NCBI GenBank assembly: GCA_965363355.1
Contig: CBDTTM010000056.1
Coordinates: 1 to 13,050 of the forward strand
Reading direction: 5' to 3'
From: CBDTTM01 sp965363355
GTDB taxonomy: Bacteria > Bacillota > Negativicutes > Selenomonadales > Selenomonadaceae
Length of the DNA: 13,050 nucleotides
The position numbers and the translations under genes are program-made. Of the stretch, positions 7,720 through 13,050 are shown one piece after another; the first letter of the stretch is position 1, and each line of letters begins with the position of its first letter. The notes under the pieces were generated by a model. It saw nothing but the letters and a program-made list of their open reading frames with translations. It did not search any database and was not told the origin of the DNA.

Positions 7720-7738
7720 GATAATGATAATTGTTATC
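7720..7738 (+). promoter_or_regulatory. Fur box (iron-dependent operator)
   Basis: GATAATGATAATTGTTATC differs from the classical 19-bp Fur consensus at two positions. It directly follows the -10 box and covers the likely transcription start, so Fur with bound iron would block initiation. It is the best evidence that the downstream transporter handles iron or an iron chelate. Confidence 0.88.
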
Positions 7739-7759
7739 AATATTTTTATGGGGGAATCA

Positions 7760-8839
7760 ATGGAGATGGAAAAAGCGGATGCCGCAAATAAATACTCCTG
7801 TCTGGAATTGAACAAAATCTATCTGTATATTGGACTGGTATTTTTGTTGGCGATATCGGCAGTTGGAGCAGTATGTATCGGTACAGTTCAAATCAATTAT
7901 AAAGAGGCTTATCAGATTATCATACAAGGGGTATCAGGGCAAGCCTTAGGCGCATTATCGCCAGTACATAGAGATATCATTTGGGACCTGAGGCTGCCAC
8001 GGGTTATTATGGCAGGGATATCAGGGGCTGGGCTCGCTTTGAGCGGAGCTGTTTTACAGGCTGTCGTTCAAAATCCTTTAGCAGAGCCATATATTTTAGG
8101 CATTGCTTCGGGTGCTTCTTTTGGGGCAGTAGCGGCTATCTTGATTGGCGGAACGGGGGCCCTTTTTGGCTTAGGAATTCCTTTTTGGGCATTTTGTGGA
8201 GCACTTGGCGCAGCCTTTCTCGTATTGTTTTTGGCCCAGTGTGGTGGGGCAAGGACATCGACGGTTAAAATGGTTCTTGCCGGAGCAGTTGTTACCGCTC
8301 TTTTGGGAGCGTTAAGCAATTTCATAATTTACACGGCTAATAATACCGAAGGTATTCGCAATGTGGCTTTTTGGTCAATGGGTTCATTGGCGGGAATAAA
8401 ATGGGGCGATTTGCCTTTGCCCGCAATCGTGGTCGGTATAGCGGCAGGGTATTTTCTTTTGCAGGCTAGATCATTGAATGTGTTGCTGTTAGGCGAGGAA
8501 GCAGCTGTGACCTTGGGGATTGAATTAAAAGCTTTGCGCATTGCCGCATTGCTTTTTACGGCGATGGTCACGGGCGTGATTGTTTCCTTTTGTGGGATTT
8601 TCGGCTTTGTCGGCTTGATGGTACCACATACGATGCGGGCTGTTTTTGGTGCAGATCATCGCTACTTGCTGCCCGCAGTGATCTTAGTCGGTGCTTTATT
8701 TATGATTTGGGCAGATGTACTGGCAAGAATTGTTTTGCCACAAGGGGAATTGCCTGTCGGCATATTGACGGCTGTTTTGGGGGCTCCGTTTTTCATTCAT
8801 ATTTTGTTTCGAGAAACGGGTCATTTCAATGGGAATTAG
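7760..8839 (+). CDS. FecCD-family ABC transporter permease (iron chelate/heme/corrinoid type)
   Basis: This is the inner-membrane channel subunit of a type II ABC importer (FecCD/BtuC/FhuB family). From the ATG at 7760 it has 359 residues, normal for the family. A short cytoplasmic N-terminus is followed by many hydrophobic segments. The family block with PRVIMAG, SGAVLQAVVQNPLAEP and LGIASGASFGA is present, as is the region around residues 280-300 with FGFVGLMVPH that couples to the ATPase. The start is supported by GGGGGA a few bases upstream; ATG 7748 and 7766 are alternatives. Earlier in-frame starts would run through the promoter and Fur box. It heads an operon with its ATPase and binding protein. 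The Fur box favours an iron-siderophore or heme substrate; cobalamin is a less likely option. Confidence 0.93.
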   Translation: MEMEKADAANKYSCLELNKIYLYIGLVFLLAISAVGAVCIGTVQINYKEAYQIIIQGVSGQALGALSPVHRDIIWDLRLPRVIMAGISGAGLALSGAVLQAVVQNPLAEPYILGIASGASFGAVAAILIGGTGALFGLGIPFWAFCGALGAAFLVLFLAQCGGARTSTVKMVLAGAVVTALLGALSNFIIYTANNTEGIRNVAFWSMGSLAGIKWGDLPLPAIVVGIAAGYFLLQARSLNVLLLGEEAAVTLGIELKALRIAALLFTAMVTGVIVSFCGIFGFVGLMVPHTMRAVFGADHRYLLPAVILVGALFMIWADVLARIVLPQGELPVGILTAVLGAPFFIHILFRETGHFNGN

Positions 8840-8843
8840 GTGA

Positions 8844-9626
8844 TTGAAAATAAAACTGGAAATTGAAAATATTAATTTTTCGGCTGCAGGGAAAAAAATA
8901 CTAGAAGACATTTGTCTGCAGGTAAAAGATGGTGAGTTCGTTGGTGTCATTGGCCCCAATGGCAGTGGGAAATCAACGCTTTTAAAAGCGGTGTATCGTA
9001 TTATCAAGCCAACATCCGGTATCATAAAGTTCAATGAAAGATATTTGCCGGATTTGAGTGCTAAAGAGACCGCGAGGTTTTTGGCAGTTGTGGGCCAGTT
9101 CAATGCAATAAATTTTGATGTATCAATTCTTGAGGTTGTCTTGATGGGGCGAACCCCGCATAAAAGCCAGTGGGAGTTTGAAAATCAGAAAGACCGAAAT
9201 ATTGCTATGGCAGCATTAAGACAAGTGGGATTAGAACAGGCAGCAAAAAGAAGTTTCAACAGTCTATCCGGGGGCGAGAAACAAAGAGTAATCTTGGCTA
9301 GAGCCTTGGCTCAAGAGCCGCAATTCTTGATTTTGGATGAACCGACCAATCATTTGGACATTCGTTACCAGTTGCAGCTTTTATCTATTGTTAAGTCTTT
9401 GCAAATTGGTTCTTTGGCAGCCTTGCATGACTTATCTTTGGCGGCAATGTTCTGTGCGCGTATCTATGTGCTAAAACAAGGCCAGATTATTGCATCCGGC
9501 TGTCCTAATGAGGTCTTGACACCATCTCTTTTAAAACAAGTGTATGGAGTCGACTGTAAGGTAGATGTTGATGAACAAGATGGATATTTGCGAATACACT
9601 ATTTGCCACCGGCAGCAGGAGGTTGA
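8844..9626 (+). CDS. ABC transporter ATPase for the FecCD-type importer
   Basis: This nucleotide-binding subunit powers the preceding permease. The 260-residue protein has the full set of motifs: Walker A GPNGSGKST (37-45), Q-loop Gln85, signature LSGGE (141-145), Walker B FLILDE (161-166) and H-loop His195. Length and order match FecE/FhuC/BtuD proteins. The start is odd. An in-frame TGA stands immediately upstream (8841-8843), the first usable codon is TTG at 8844, and the AGGTGA ribosome binding sequence (8838-8843) abuts it with no spacing. The motifs need a start near here, so initiation is at the TTG or at a rarer codon a few triplets on. The gene follows the permease stop by 4 bases. 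Its stop overlaps the binding-protein gene's ribosome binding region. Confidence 0.94.
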   Translation: MKIKLEIENINFSAAGKKILEDICLQVKDGEFVGVIGPNGSGKSTLLKAVYRIIKPTSGIIKFNERYLPDLSAKETARFLAVVGQFNAINFDVSILEVVLMGRTPHKSQWEFENQKDRNIAMAALRQVGLEQAAKRSFNSLSGGEKQRVILARALAQEPQFLILDEPTNHLDIRYQLQLLSIVKSLQIGSLAALHDLSLAAMFCARIYVLKQGQIIASGCPNEVLTPSLLKQVYGVDCKVDVDEQDGYLRIHYLPPAAGG

Positions 9627-9631
9627 TAAAG

Positions 9632-10567
9632 ATGAAAATAGTGAGGTATGCGACTTTTTTTATCATGATTTTTCTTGCAATAGGCGGCTATGCTTTTTTT
9701 TTAGAACATGAGAAAGTGGTAGAAGCCGAACCCCCTTTGATGAAAAATCTTACACCGAAGCGCGTGGTGTCGATGCATCCAGGCATAACGCAATTGCTTT
9801 TGGAATTGCAGCTTGAAAACACGGTCGTCGCTACCGTTCGACCTTACCAAAAAATAGCGGGAGAGTTGGGAACTCGTTATGAAAAATTGCCACTTTTACA
9901 GGAAGTTTATACGCCGTCAAGGGAGACGGTAATGGAACTCCAGCCAGACCTCATCATTGGCTGGGAACATCAATTTTCGGAAATGGAAATCGGCCCCGAA
10001 ACTTTCTGGAATAAGCGTGGAATCCGGACATACATAGTGCCAACTACTTTACAGAACGCACATCCGAGTGTACGAGGCGAATTTTTTGCATTATTGGATG
10101 ATATTGGTCAAATGTTTGACTGCCAAGAAAAAACAGACGTTTATAAGGCACAGATCGATCATAGAATAAATGCCTTGCCAACAGTAAAAGAACGCAAAAA
10201 AATAATCATATTGCAAGCCTATGGCGATGGCAAGTATACGCTGTATGGAAATTCATATTTGATCGATGATATTGTCCGGCTTGCTGGTGGGGATAATCTG
10301 GTTGAAAAGACGATAAGTTTTGTCAGTGCGGAGCAAGTCTTGGCGTATGATCCTGATTTTATTTTGTTTGTATCGTATCCGGGTGCTGATGGCGGCCCGA
10401 TGAAAGATGAACAAGCAAAGGAAAAGTTGCAGCAAGATAAAGAAATAAAAAGCTTGCCGGCATTAAAAGCGGGGAATATTATCAATGTTCCGTTTGCCCA
10501 AGTCAATGGTGCAGATTTGAGCAGTATGGATCTCATGGAGAAAATTGGAGAAAAACTCAACAACTGA
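9632..10567 (+). CDS. Periplasmic iron-chelate/heme/corrinoid-binding protein (TroA/BtuF-like)
   Basis: The 311-residue protein begins with a basic residue cluster and one hydrophobic helix (about 6-24). It continues into a Peripla_BP_2-type helical-backbone domain from about residue 43: KRVVSMHPGITQLLLEL, then PDLIIGWEHQ, and the C-terminal lobe with DPDFILFVSYPG and AGNIINVPF. It captures the substrate in the periplasm and delivers it to the permease. There is no lipobox cysteine, so it is a soluble or signal-anchored periplasmic protein rather than a lipoprotein, as expected for a diderm cell. GYA|FF (19-23) is a possible but weak signal peptidase I site. The ATG at 9632 has AGGAGG 9 bases upstream; a TTG at 9623 is in frame but lies inside that site. 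Substrate identity cannot be read from sequence. Confidence 0.9.
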   Translation: MKIVRYATFFIMIFLAIGGYAFFLEHEKVVEAEPPLMKNLTPKRVVSMHPGITQLLLELQLENTVVATVRPYQKIAGELGTRYEKLPLLQEVYTPSRETVMELQPDLIIGWEHQFSEMEIGPETFWNKRGIRTYIVPTTLQNAHPSVRGEFFALLDDIGQMFDCQEKTDVYKAQIDHRINALPTVKERKKIIILQAYGDGKYTLYGNSYLIDDIVRLAGGDNLVEKTISFVSAEQVLAYDPDFILFVSYPGADGGPMKDEQAKEKLQQDKEIKSLPALKAGNIINVPFAQVNGADLSSMDLMEKIGEKLNN

Positions 10568-10589
10568 TTATTTTTTTTGCTTTTGCAAT

Positions 10590-10608
10590 GAGAATGAATT
10601 TTAATATC
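10590..10608 (+). promoter_or_regulatory. Possible weak Fur-like site upstream of exbB
   Basis: GAGAATGAATTTTAATATC matches the 19-bp Fur consensus at 13 positions, most of them in the outer parts. It lies 25 bases before exbB in a 66-base gap that has no terminator after the binding-protein gene. No convincing promoter accompanies it, and in AT-rich DNA a match of this quality may be chance. Confidence 0.3.
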
Positions 10609-10633
10609 AGTATTTAGTGAAGGAGAATGTAAG

Positions 10634-11287
10634 ATGGAAAGTTTGTTAGCGTCATTTACCTGGTTTTCACATGGAGGTCCGGTAATGTATTTATTGTTGG
10701 TTCTTTCAATTCTGACGATTACAATCGTTGGAGAAAGACTTGTGTATTATAGAAAAATGGCAGAGGATTTGGATGGGCTTTCTCAATCCTTTCAACGAGA
10801 AATTGAAAGTGGTGGCTTGGCTGCTATCGAAAAAAAATACAAAAAGGCTGAAAAACCAATGGAGATTTTACTCAAAAAAGGAGCAGAGGCATGTATAGAT
10901 CAGACAAGCCTTGAAAATGCTTTGGAAAGCAGTGCCCAGCTCTCCGTCGCTAAACTGAAGAAAGCGTTGCCAATGCTTAGCACAGTAGTGACGTTATCTC
11001 CTTTATTTGGACTGCTCGGAACGGTCGTCGGCATGATTCAATCTTTTAGCGTCTTTAATCTTGATGCCGGGCAGCCGGCAGCTATAACGGGCGGGGTTGG
11101 TGAAGCGCTCATTGCTACGGCGTCTGGTTTGGCCATTGCTGTCGTGGCGTTGGTTGCCCATAGTTATTTTTCTTATCGCCTCGATGGAATCATAACGAAT
11201 CTAGAACAATTCAGTTCAGAGCTTATTCAAATTTTGCCGATGTACAAAAAGAATTTGAAACGGGGCAAAGATCATGAAGTTGCGTAG
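10634..11287 (+). CDS. exbB: ExbB-type proton channel protein (MotA/TolQ/ExbB family)
   Basis: ExbB forms the pentameric inner-membrane core that, with ExbD, converts proton-motive force into motion transmitted by TonB to outer-membrane receptors. The 217-residue protein has three membrane segments (about 16-34, 112-137 and 155-179), a cytoplasmic loop between the first two, and the conserved motifs LSPLFGLLGTVVGMI and GGVGEALIATASGLAIAV. Glu157 sits at the position of the conserved third-helix glutamate. GGAG stands 8 bases before the ATG. It overlaps exbD by 14 bases and follows an iron-type ABC operon, favouring ExbB for iron uptake over TolQ or MotA. No tonB or receptor gene lies in the window. 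Presence of this pair implies an outer membrane. Confidence 0.92.
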   Translation: MESLLASFTWFSHGGPVMYLLLVLSILTITIVGERLVYYRKMAEDLDGLSQSFQREIESGGLAAIEKKYKKAEKPMEILLKKGAEACIDQTSLENALESSAQLSVAKLKKALPMLSTVVTLSPLFGLLGTVVGMIQSFSVFNLDAGQPAAITGGVGEALIATASGLAIAVVALVAHSYFSYRLDGIITNLEQFSSELIQILPMYKKNLKRGKDHEVA

Positions 11288-11684
11288 CTTGAACATAGAA
11301 AAATCACCGGAAATCATGATTATTCCGATGATTGATATCATTTTTTTCTTGTTGGTATTTTTTATGCTCACAACGCTTCATATGGTGGAGCAGCATACCA
11401 TTGCAGTAAATCTTCCACAAGCAGCACAGGGCTCACAAGATAAAATACAACGTTTAAATGTGACGATTGCAAAAGATGGAAAGCTTTGGATCGGTGAGGA
11501 GGCTTTTTCTAAAGATGAAGCTGTGAAGCGAATCAAAGCCGAAGTCAAGGCTGATCCGAATGGTGTCATTATTCTTCGTGGTGACAAAGAACTCGACTAT
11601 GGTAAGGTAATCGCTGTTTTAGATGAACTAAAAAAAGCAGGTGCGCAGCGGATATCGATTGCAGTCGAAAGTAAAACCAGTTGA
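11274..11684 (+). CDS. exbD: ExbD-type biopolymer transport protein
   Basis: ExbD is the single-span partner of ExbB, with a short cytoplasmic N-terminus, one membrane helix and a periplasmic domain. The 136-residue product shows the motif PMIDIIFFLLVFFML with the membrane aspartate Asp21, the family's proton-handling residue (Asp25 in E. coli ExbD). The periplasmic part carries the usual VNLPQA, LWIGEEAF and ADPNGVIILRGDKELDYGKVIAVLDELKKAG segments, the last spanning about residues 94-124. The start codon lies inside the end of exbB in another frame, with only a weak GGGGCAAAG upstream, so translation is probably coupled to exbB. It is the last gene of the iron block before a cluster of hairpins. 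Confidence 0.94.
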   Translation: MKLRSLNIEKSPEIMIIPMIDIIFFLLVFFMLTTLHMVEQHTIAVNLPQAAQGSQDKIQRLNVTIAKDGKLWIGEEAFSKDEAVKRIKAEVKADPNGVIILRGDKELDYGKVIAVLDELKKAGAQRISIAVESKTS

Positions 11685-11690
11685 TTTTTT

Positions 11691-11706
11691 GCCAATATAT
11701 ATTGGC
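11691..11706. repeat. Perfect 16-bp palindrome just after exbD
   Basis: GCCAATATATATTGGC is fully self-complementary and begins 7 bases past the exbD stop. It could fold as a short hairpin or serve as a protein site. No T run follows, so it is not a terminator by itself. Confidence 0.5.
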
Positions 11707-11717
11707 TGTTATATCAG

Positions 11718-11743
11718 AACCTTTATGCGGGTCATAGAGGTTT
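11718..11743 (+). terminator. Candidate terminator hairpin for the exbBD end
   Basis: AACCTTTATG (11718-11727) pairs with CATAGAGGTT (11733-11742) over 10 bp with one T-G pair around the loop CGGGT, followed by only a short TTTCTTC stretch. It is a modest terminator candidate, upstream of the much stronger one at 11744-11797. Confidence 0.4.
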
Positions 11744-11797
11744 CTTCATAAAAATAATGCCTCAGATATATTGATCTGAGGCATTATTTTTATGAAG
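11744..11797. terminator. Bidirectional intrinsic terminator between convergent genes
   Basis: A perfect 24-bp stem (11744-11767 with 11774-11797) surrounds a 6-base loop. Its GC core, GCCTCAGAT with ATCTGAGGC, is flanked by an A-rich left arm and a T-rich right arm, so each strand gives a hairpin followed by a U tract. It serves both exbD (plus) and the dehydrogenase gene (minus), whose stop is 18 bases away. Confidence 0.93.
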
Positions 11798-11814
11798 TTT
11801 TGAATGGAGTCGAT

Positions 11815-12768
11815 TTATTTTTTGTAGCCCGTAAGAAAATCAACTTCATTTTTGAGGGGCTGATCTTCTAAAAAAGCTGCTAAATTGTCGGCTGCGATTC
11901 GTACAATGTTATCAAGTGTAGCAGCTAGGTGATATTGTCCTGAGGTATGTGGCGTAATGTATAAATTGGGAACATGCCACATTGGATGGTCTGGTGGCAA
12001 TGGTTCAGGATCGGTTACATCTACCGCAGCTCCGGCCAAGTGCCCACTGCTGAGGGCATCGCAAAGAGCTTCTGTTACAACGGCACTGCCGCGGCCGACA
12101 TTGATAAAATATGCACCAGGCTTCATCAGGGCAAATTTTTCGGCATTTAAAAGATGCAAGGTGGCAGATGTGCCCGGAAGGCTGCATGCTACAATGTCAG
12201 CGCGAGCAAGGCAGTGGTCGAGTTCGTCCATACTTGCCATTTCATCAATATAGTCTGGTTTTGCTGCAGCGCGTCGCCGCATTCCAATGACATGTGCACC
12301 AAGTGCTTTGACTTTACGAGCAAAAGAGCCGCCGATATCACCAAGACCGAGGACTAAAACAGTTGAGCCATCAATGGAGGTAACAGGACCTTCATCTTGC
12401 CATAGGGATTTTTTTTGATTGTCATAATACATATGGAGTTTTTTTTGCATCGATAGCAAGGCGGCTAACATGTATTCAGAAAGAGCTAGGCCGTAGGCAC
12501 CAGTTGCATTTGTCAACTTTGTCTTTGGCGGCAAGATGCCTTTTTGGCAATAGACATCTGCGCCGGCACTATTTAATTGCAGCCATTTTAGATTTTCGGC
12601 CTTATGGAGAAGTTCAGATGGAGGATTGCCGATGATGATATCTGCTTTTTTTATGATATCGTCAGTTAAATGTTTGCTATCTGTATAGAAAAAATCATGC
12701 CCAAGAGCAGTTTTTTCCAACAATTCTTTGTGTCTTTTTTCCGCTGGAATGGTAACGATGATATGCAT
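11815..12768 (-). CDS. D-2-hydroxyacid dehydrogenase, NAD(P)-dependent
   Basis: Members of this family reversibly reduce 2-keto acids to D-2-hydroxy acids (glyoxylate, hydroxypyruvate, phosphoglycerate, 2-ketoisocaproate and others). The 317-residue protein has the split catalytic domain and inserted Rossmann domain with GLGDIG (141-146). The catalytic residues are Arg226 in NVGRGSAV, Glu255 in DPEPLPPDHP and His274 in ITPHTSG. The true start is the ATG at 12768, with AGGAG 9 bases upstream. An earlier in-frame ATG at 12819 falls on the promoter. It is convergent with exbD and forms a single-gene unit. The substrate cannot be assigned: the N-terminal domain is divergent, and there is no ACT domain as in some SerA proteins. 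Confidence 0.93.
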   Translation of the reverse strand: MHIIVTIPAEKRHKELLEKTALGHDFFYTDSKHLTDDIIKKADIIIGNPPSELLHKAENLKWLQLNSAGADVYCQKGILPPKTKLTNATGAYGLALSEYMLAALLSMQKKLHMYYDNQKKSLWQDEGPVTSIDGSTVLVLGLGDIGGSFARKVKALGAHVIGMRRRAAAKPDYIDEMASMDELDHCLARADIVACSLPGTSATLHLLNAEKFALMKPGAYFINVGRGSAVVTEALCDALSSGHLAGAAVDVTDPEPLPPDHPMWHVPNLYITPHTSGQYHLAATLDNIVRIAADNLAAFLEDQPLKNEVDFLTGYKK

Positions 12769-12790
12769 AAAATCACACTCCTTTTTTATT

Positions 12791-12819
12791 AGAATAAGAG
12801 GAATTCTTCGACTTGTCAA
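12791..12819 (-). promoter_or_regulatory. Promoter of the dehydrogenase gene
   Basis: On the minus strand a perfect -35 TTGACA (12814-12819) is followed after 17 bases by TATTCT (12791-12796). Transcription would start near 12784, giving a leader of about 16 nt that contains little more than the ribosome binding site. Confidence 0.75.
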
Positions 12820-12913
12820 TGCAAATCCCCATATGGCAGAAATGATTTGCGGATTTGAATGCCGTTGCTAGTTCCTATGTATAGAAAGGAGGCTGTGAAG
12901 ACATATTTTATTC

Positions 12914-12942
12914 TTGCGTTTAAAAACGATATACGGTATAAT
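12914..12942 (+). promoter_or_regulatory. Promoter of the tRNA-Ala transcription unit
   Basis: TTGCGT (12914-12919) and a perfect TATAAT (12937-12942) have 17-base spacing. Transcription should begin near 12949, about 40 bases before the tRNA. The stretch between this promoter and the divergent dehydrogenase promoter (12820-12913) contains no gene I can support. Confidence 0.85.
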
Positions 12943-12989
12943 ATTTTTTGTTGGCACCAGGAAAATTGGCGCTGACAGACAGTTTAATC

Positions 12990-13050
<61 letters not shown>

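Noticed and set aside
7682..7759. N-terminal extension of the permease from GTG 7682
   Set aside because: This stretch holds the -35 and -10 boxes and the Fur box, so it cannot be translated from a transcript starting near 7720.
12769..12819. 17-residue N-terminal extension of the dehydrogenase
   Set aside because: The upstream ATG overlaps the minus-strand -35 box, and the ATG at 12768 has a good AGGAG.
12895..12975. Short frame (26 residues) starting GTG after AAGGAGG, upstream of tRNA-Ala
   Set aside because: The spacing to the GTG is only 2 bases, the frame runs through the tRNA promoter, and no known small protein is recognisable.

Overview
The window reads as chromosomal DNA of a low-GC, anaerobic, diderm member of the Firmicutes, most likely a Negativicutes (Selenomonadales-type) bacterium. 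This is an inference. The gene order tig-clpP-clpX, then lon-engB, is a Firmicutes arrangement. ExbB/ExbD proton-channel genes and a substrate-binding protein without a lipobox cysteine point to an outer membrane and a true periplasm. Paired siroheme decarboxylase-type genes fit an anaerobe using the alternative heme route. No mobile element, CRISPR array or prophage gene was seen.

Layout. Positions 1-52 hold the 3' part of tRNA-Gly(GCC), followed by an intrinsic terminator. Positions 112-3495 are a proteostasis operon: a promoter, trigger factor (tig), the protease subunit clpP, the unfoldase clpX and a terminator. Positions 3533-6556 carry lon (LonA protease), whose leader contains an inverted repeat, and engB (ribosome-assembly GTPase), which starts directly after the lon stop codon. 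After a long imperfect hairpin (6564-6616) come two small genes (6647-7587) with Lrp/AsnC architecture. Their motifs match the siroheme decarboxylase subunits AhbA and AhbB rather than classical regulators. They occupy the place where Bacillus carries its hem operon, downstream of lon-ysxC. A strong terminator closes this block.

Positions 7685-11684 are an iron-acquisition block. A sigma-70-type promoter is overlapped just downstream by a near-consensus Fur box. It drives a FecCD-type permease, an ABC ATPase and a periplasmic binding protein, followed by exbB and exbD. TonB and an outer-membrane receptor are not in the window. The likely logic is import of an iron-siderophore, heme or other corrinoid/iron chelate: TonB/ExbBD energises the outer membrane and the ABC transporter the inner membrane, with repression when iron is replete.

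Positions 11685-11814 hold three consecutive inverted repeats. The last is a perfect 24-bp bidirectional terminator shared with a convergent gene for a D-2-hydroxyacid dehydrogenase (11815-12768, minus strand) that has its own promoter. The window ends with a strong promoter and the first 61 bases of tRNA-Ala(GGC).

Nothing here amounts to a clearly new system. The points most worth a second look are the AhbA/AhbB pair with no other heme genes beside it, the 53-nt hairpin before it, the Fur-controlled transport block, the odd start of the ABC ATPase gene, and the triple hairpin between convergent genes.
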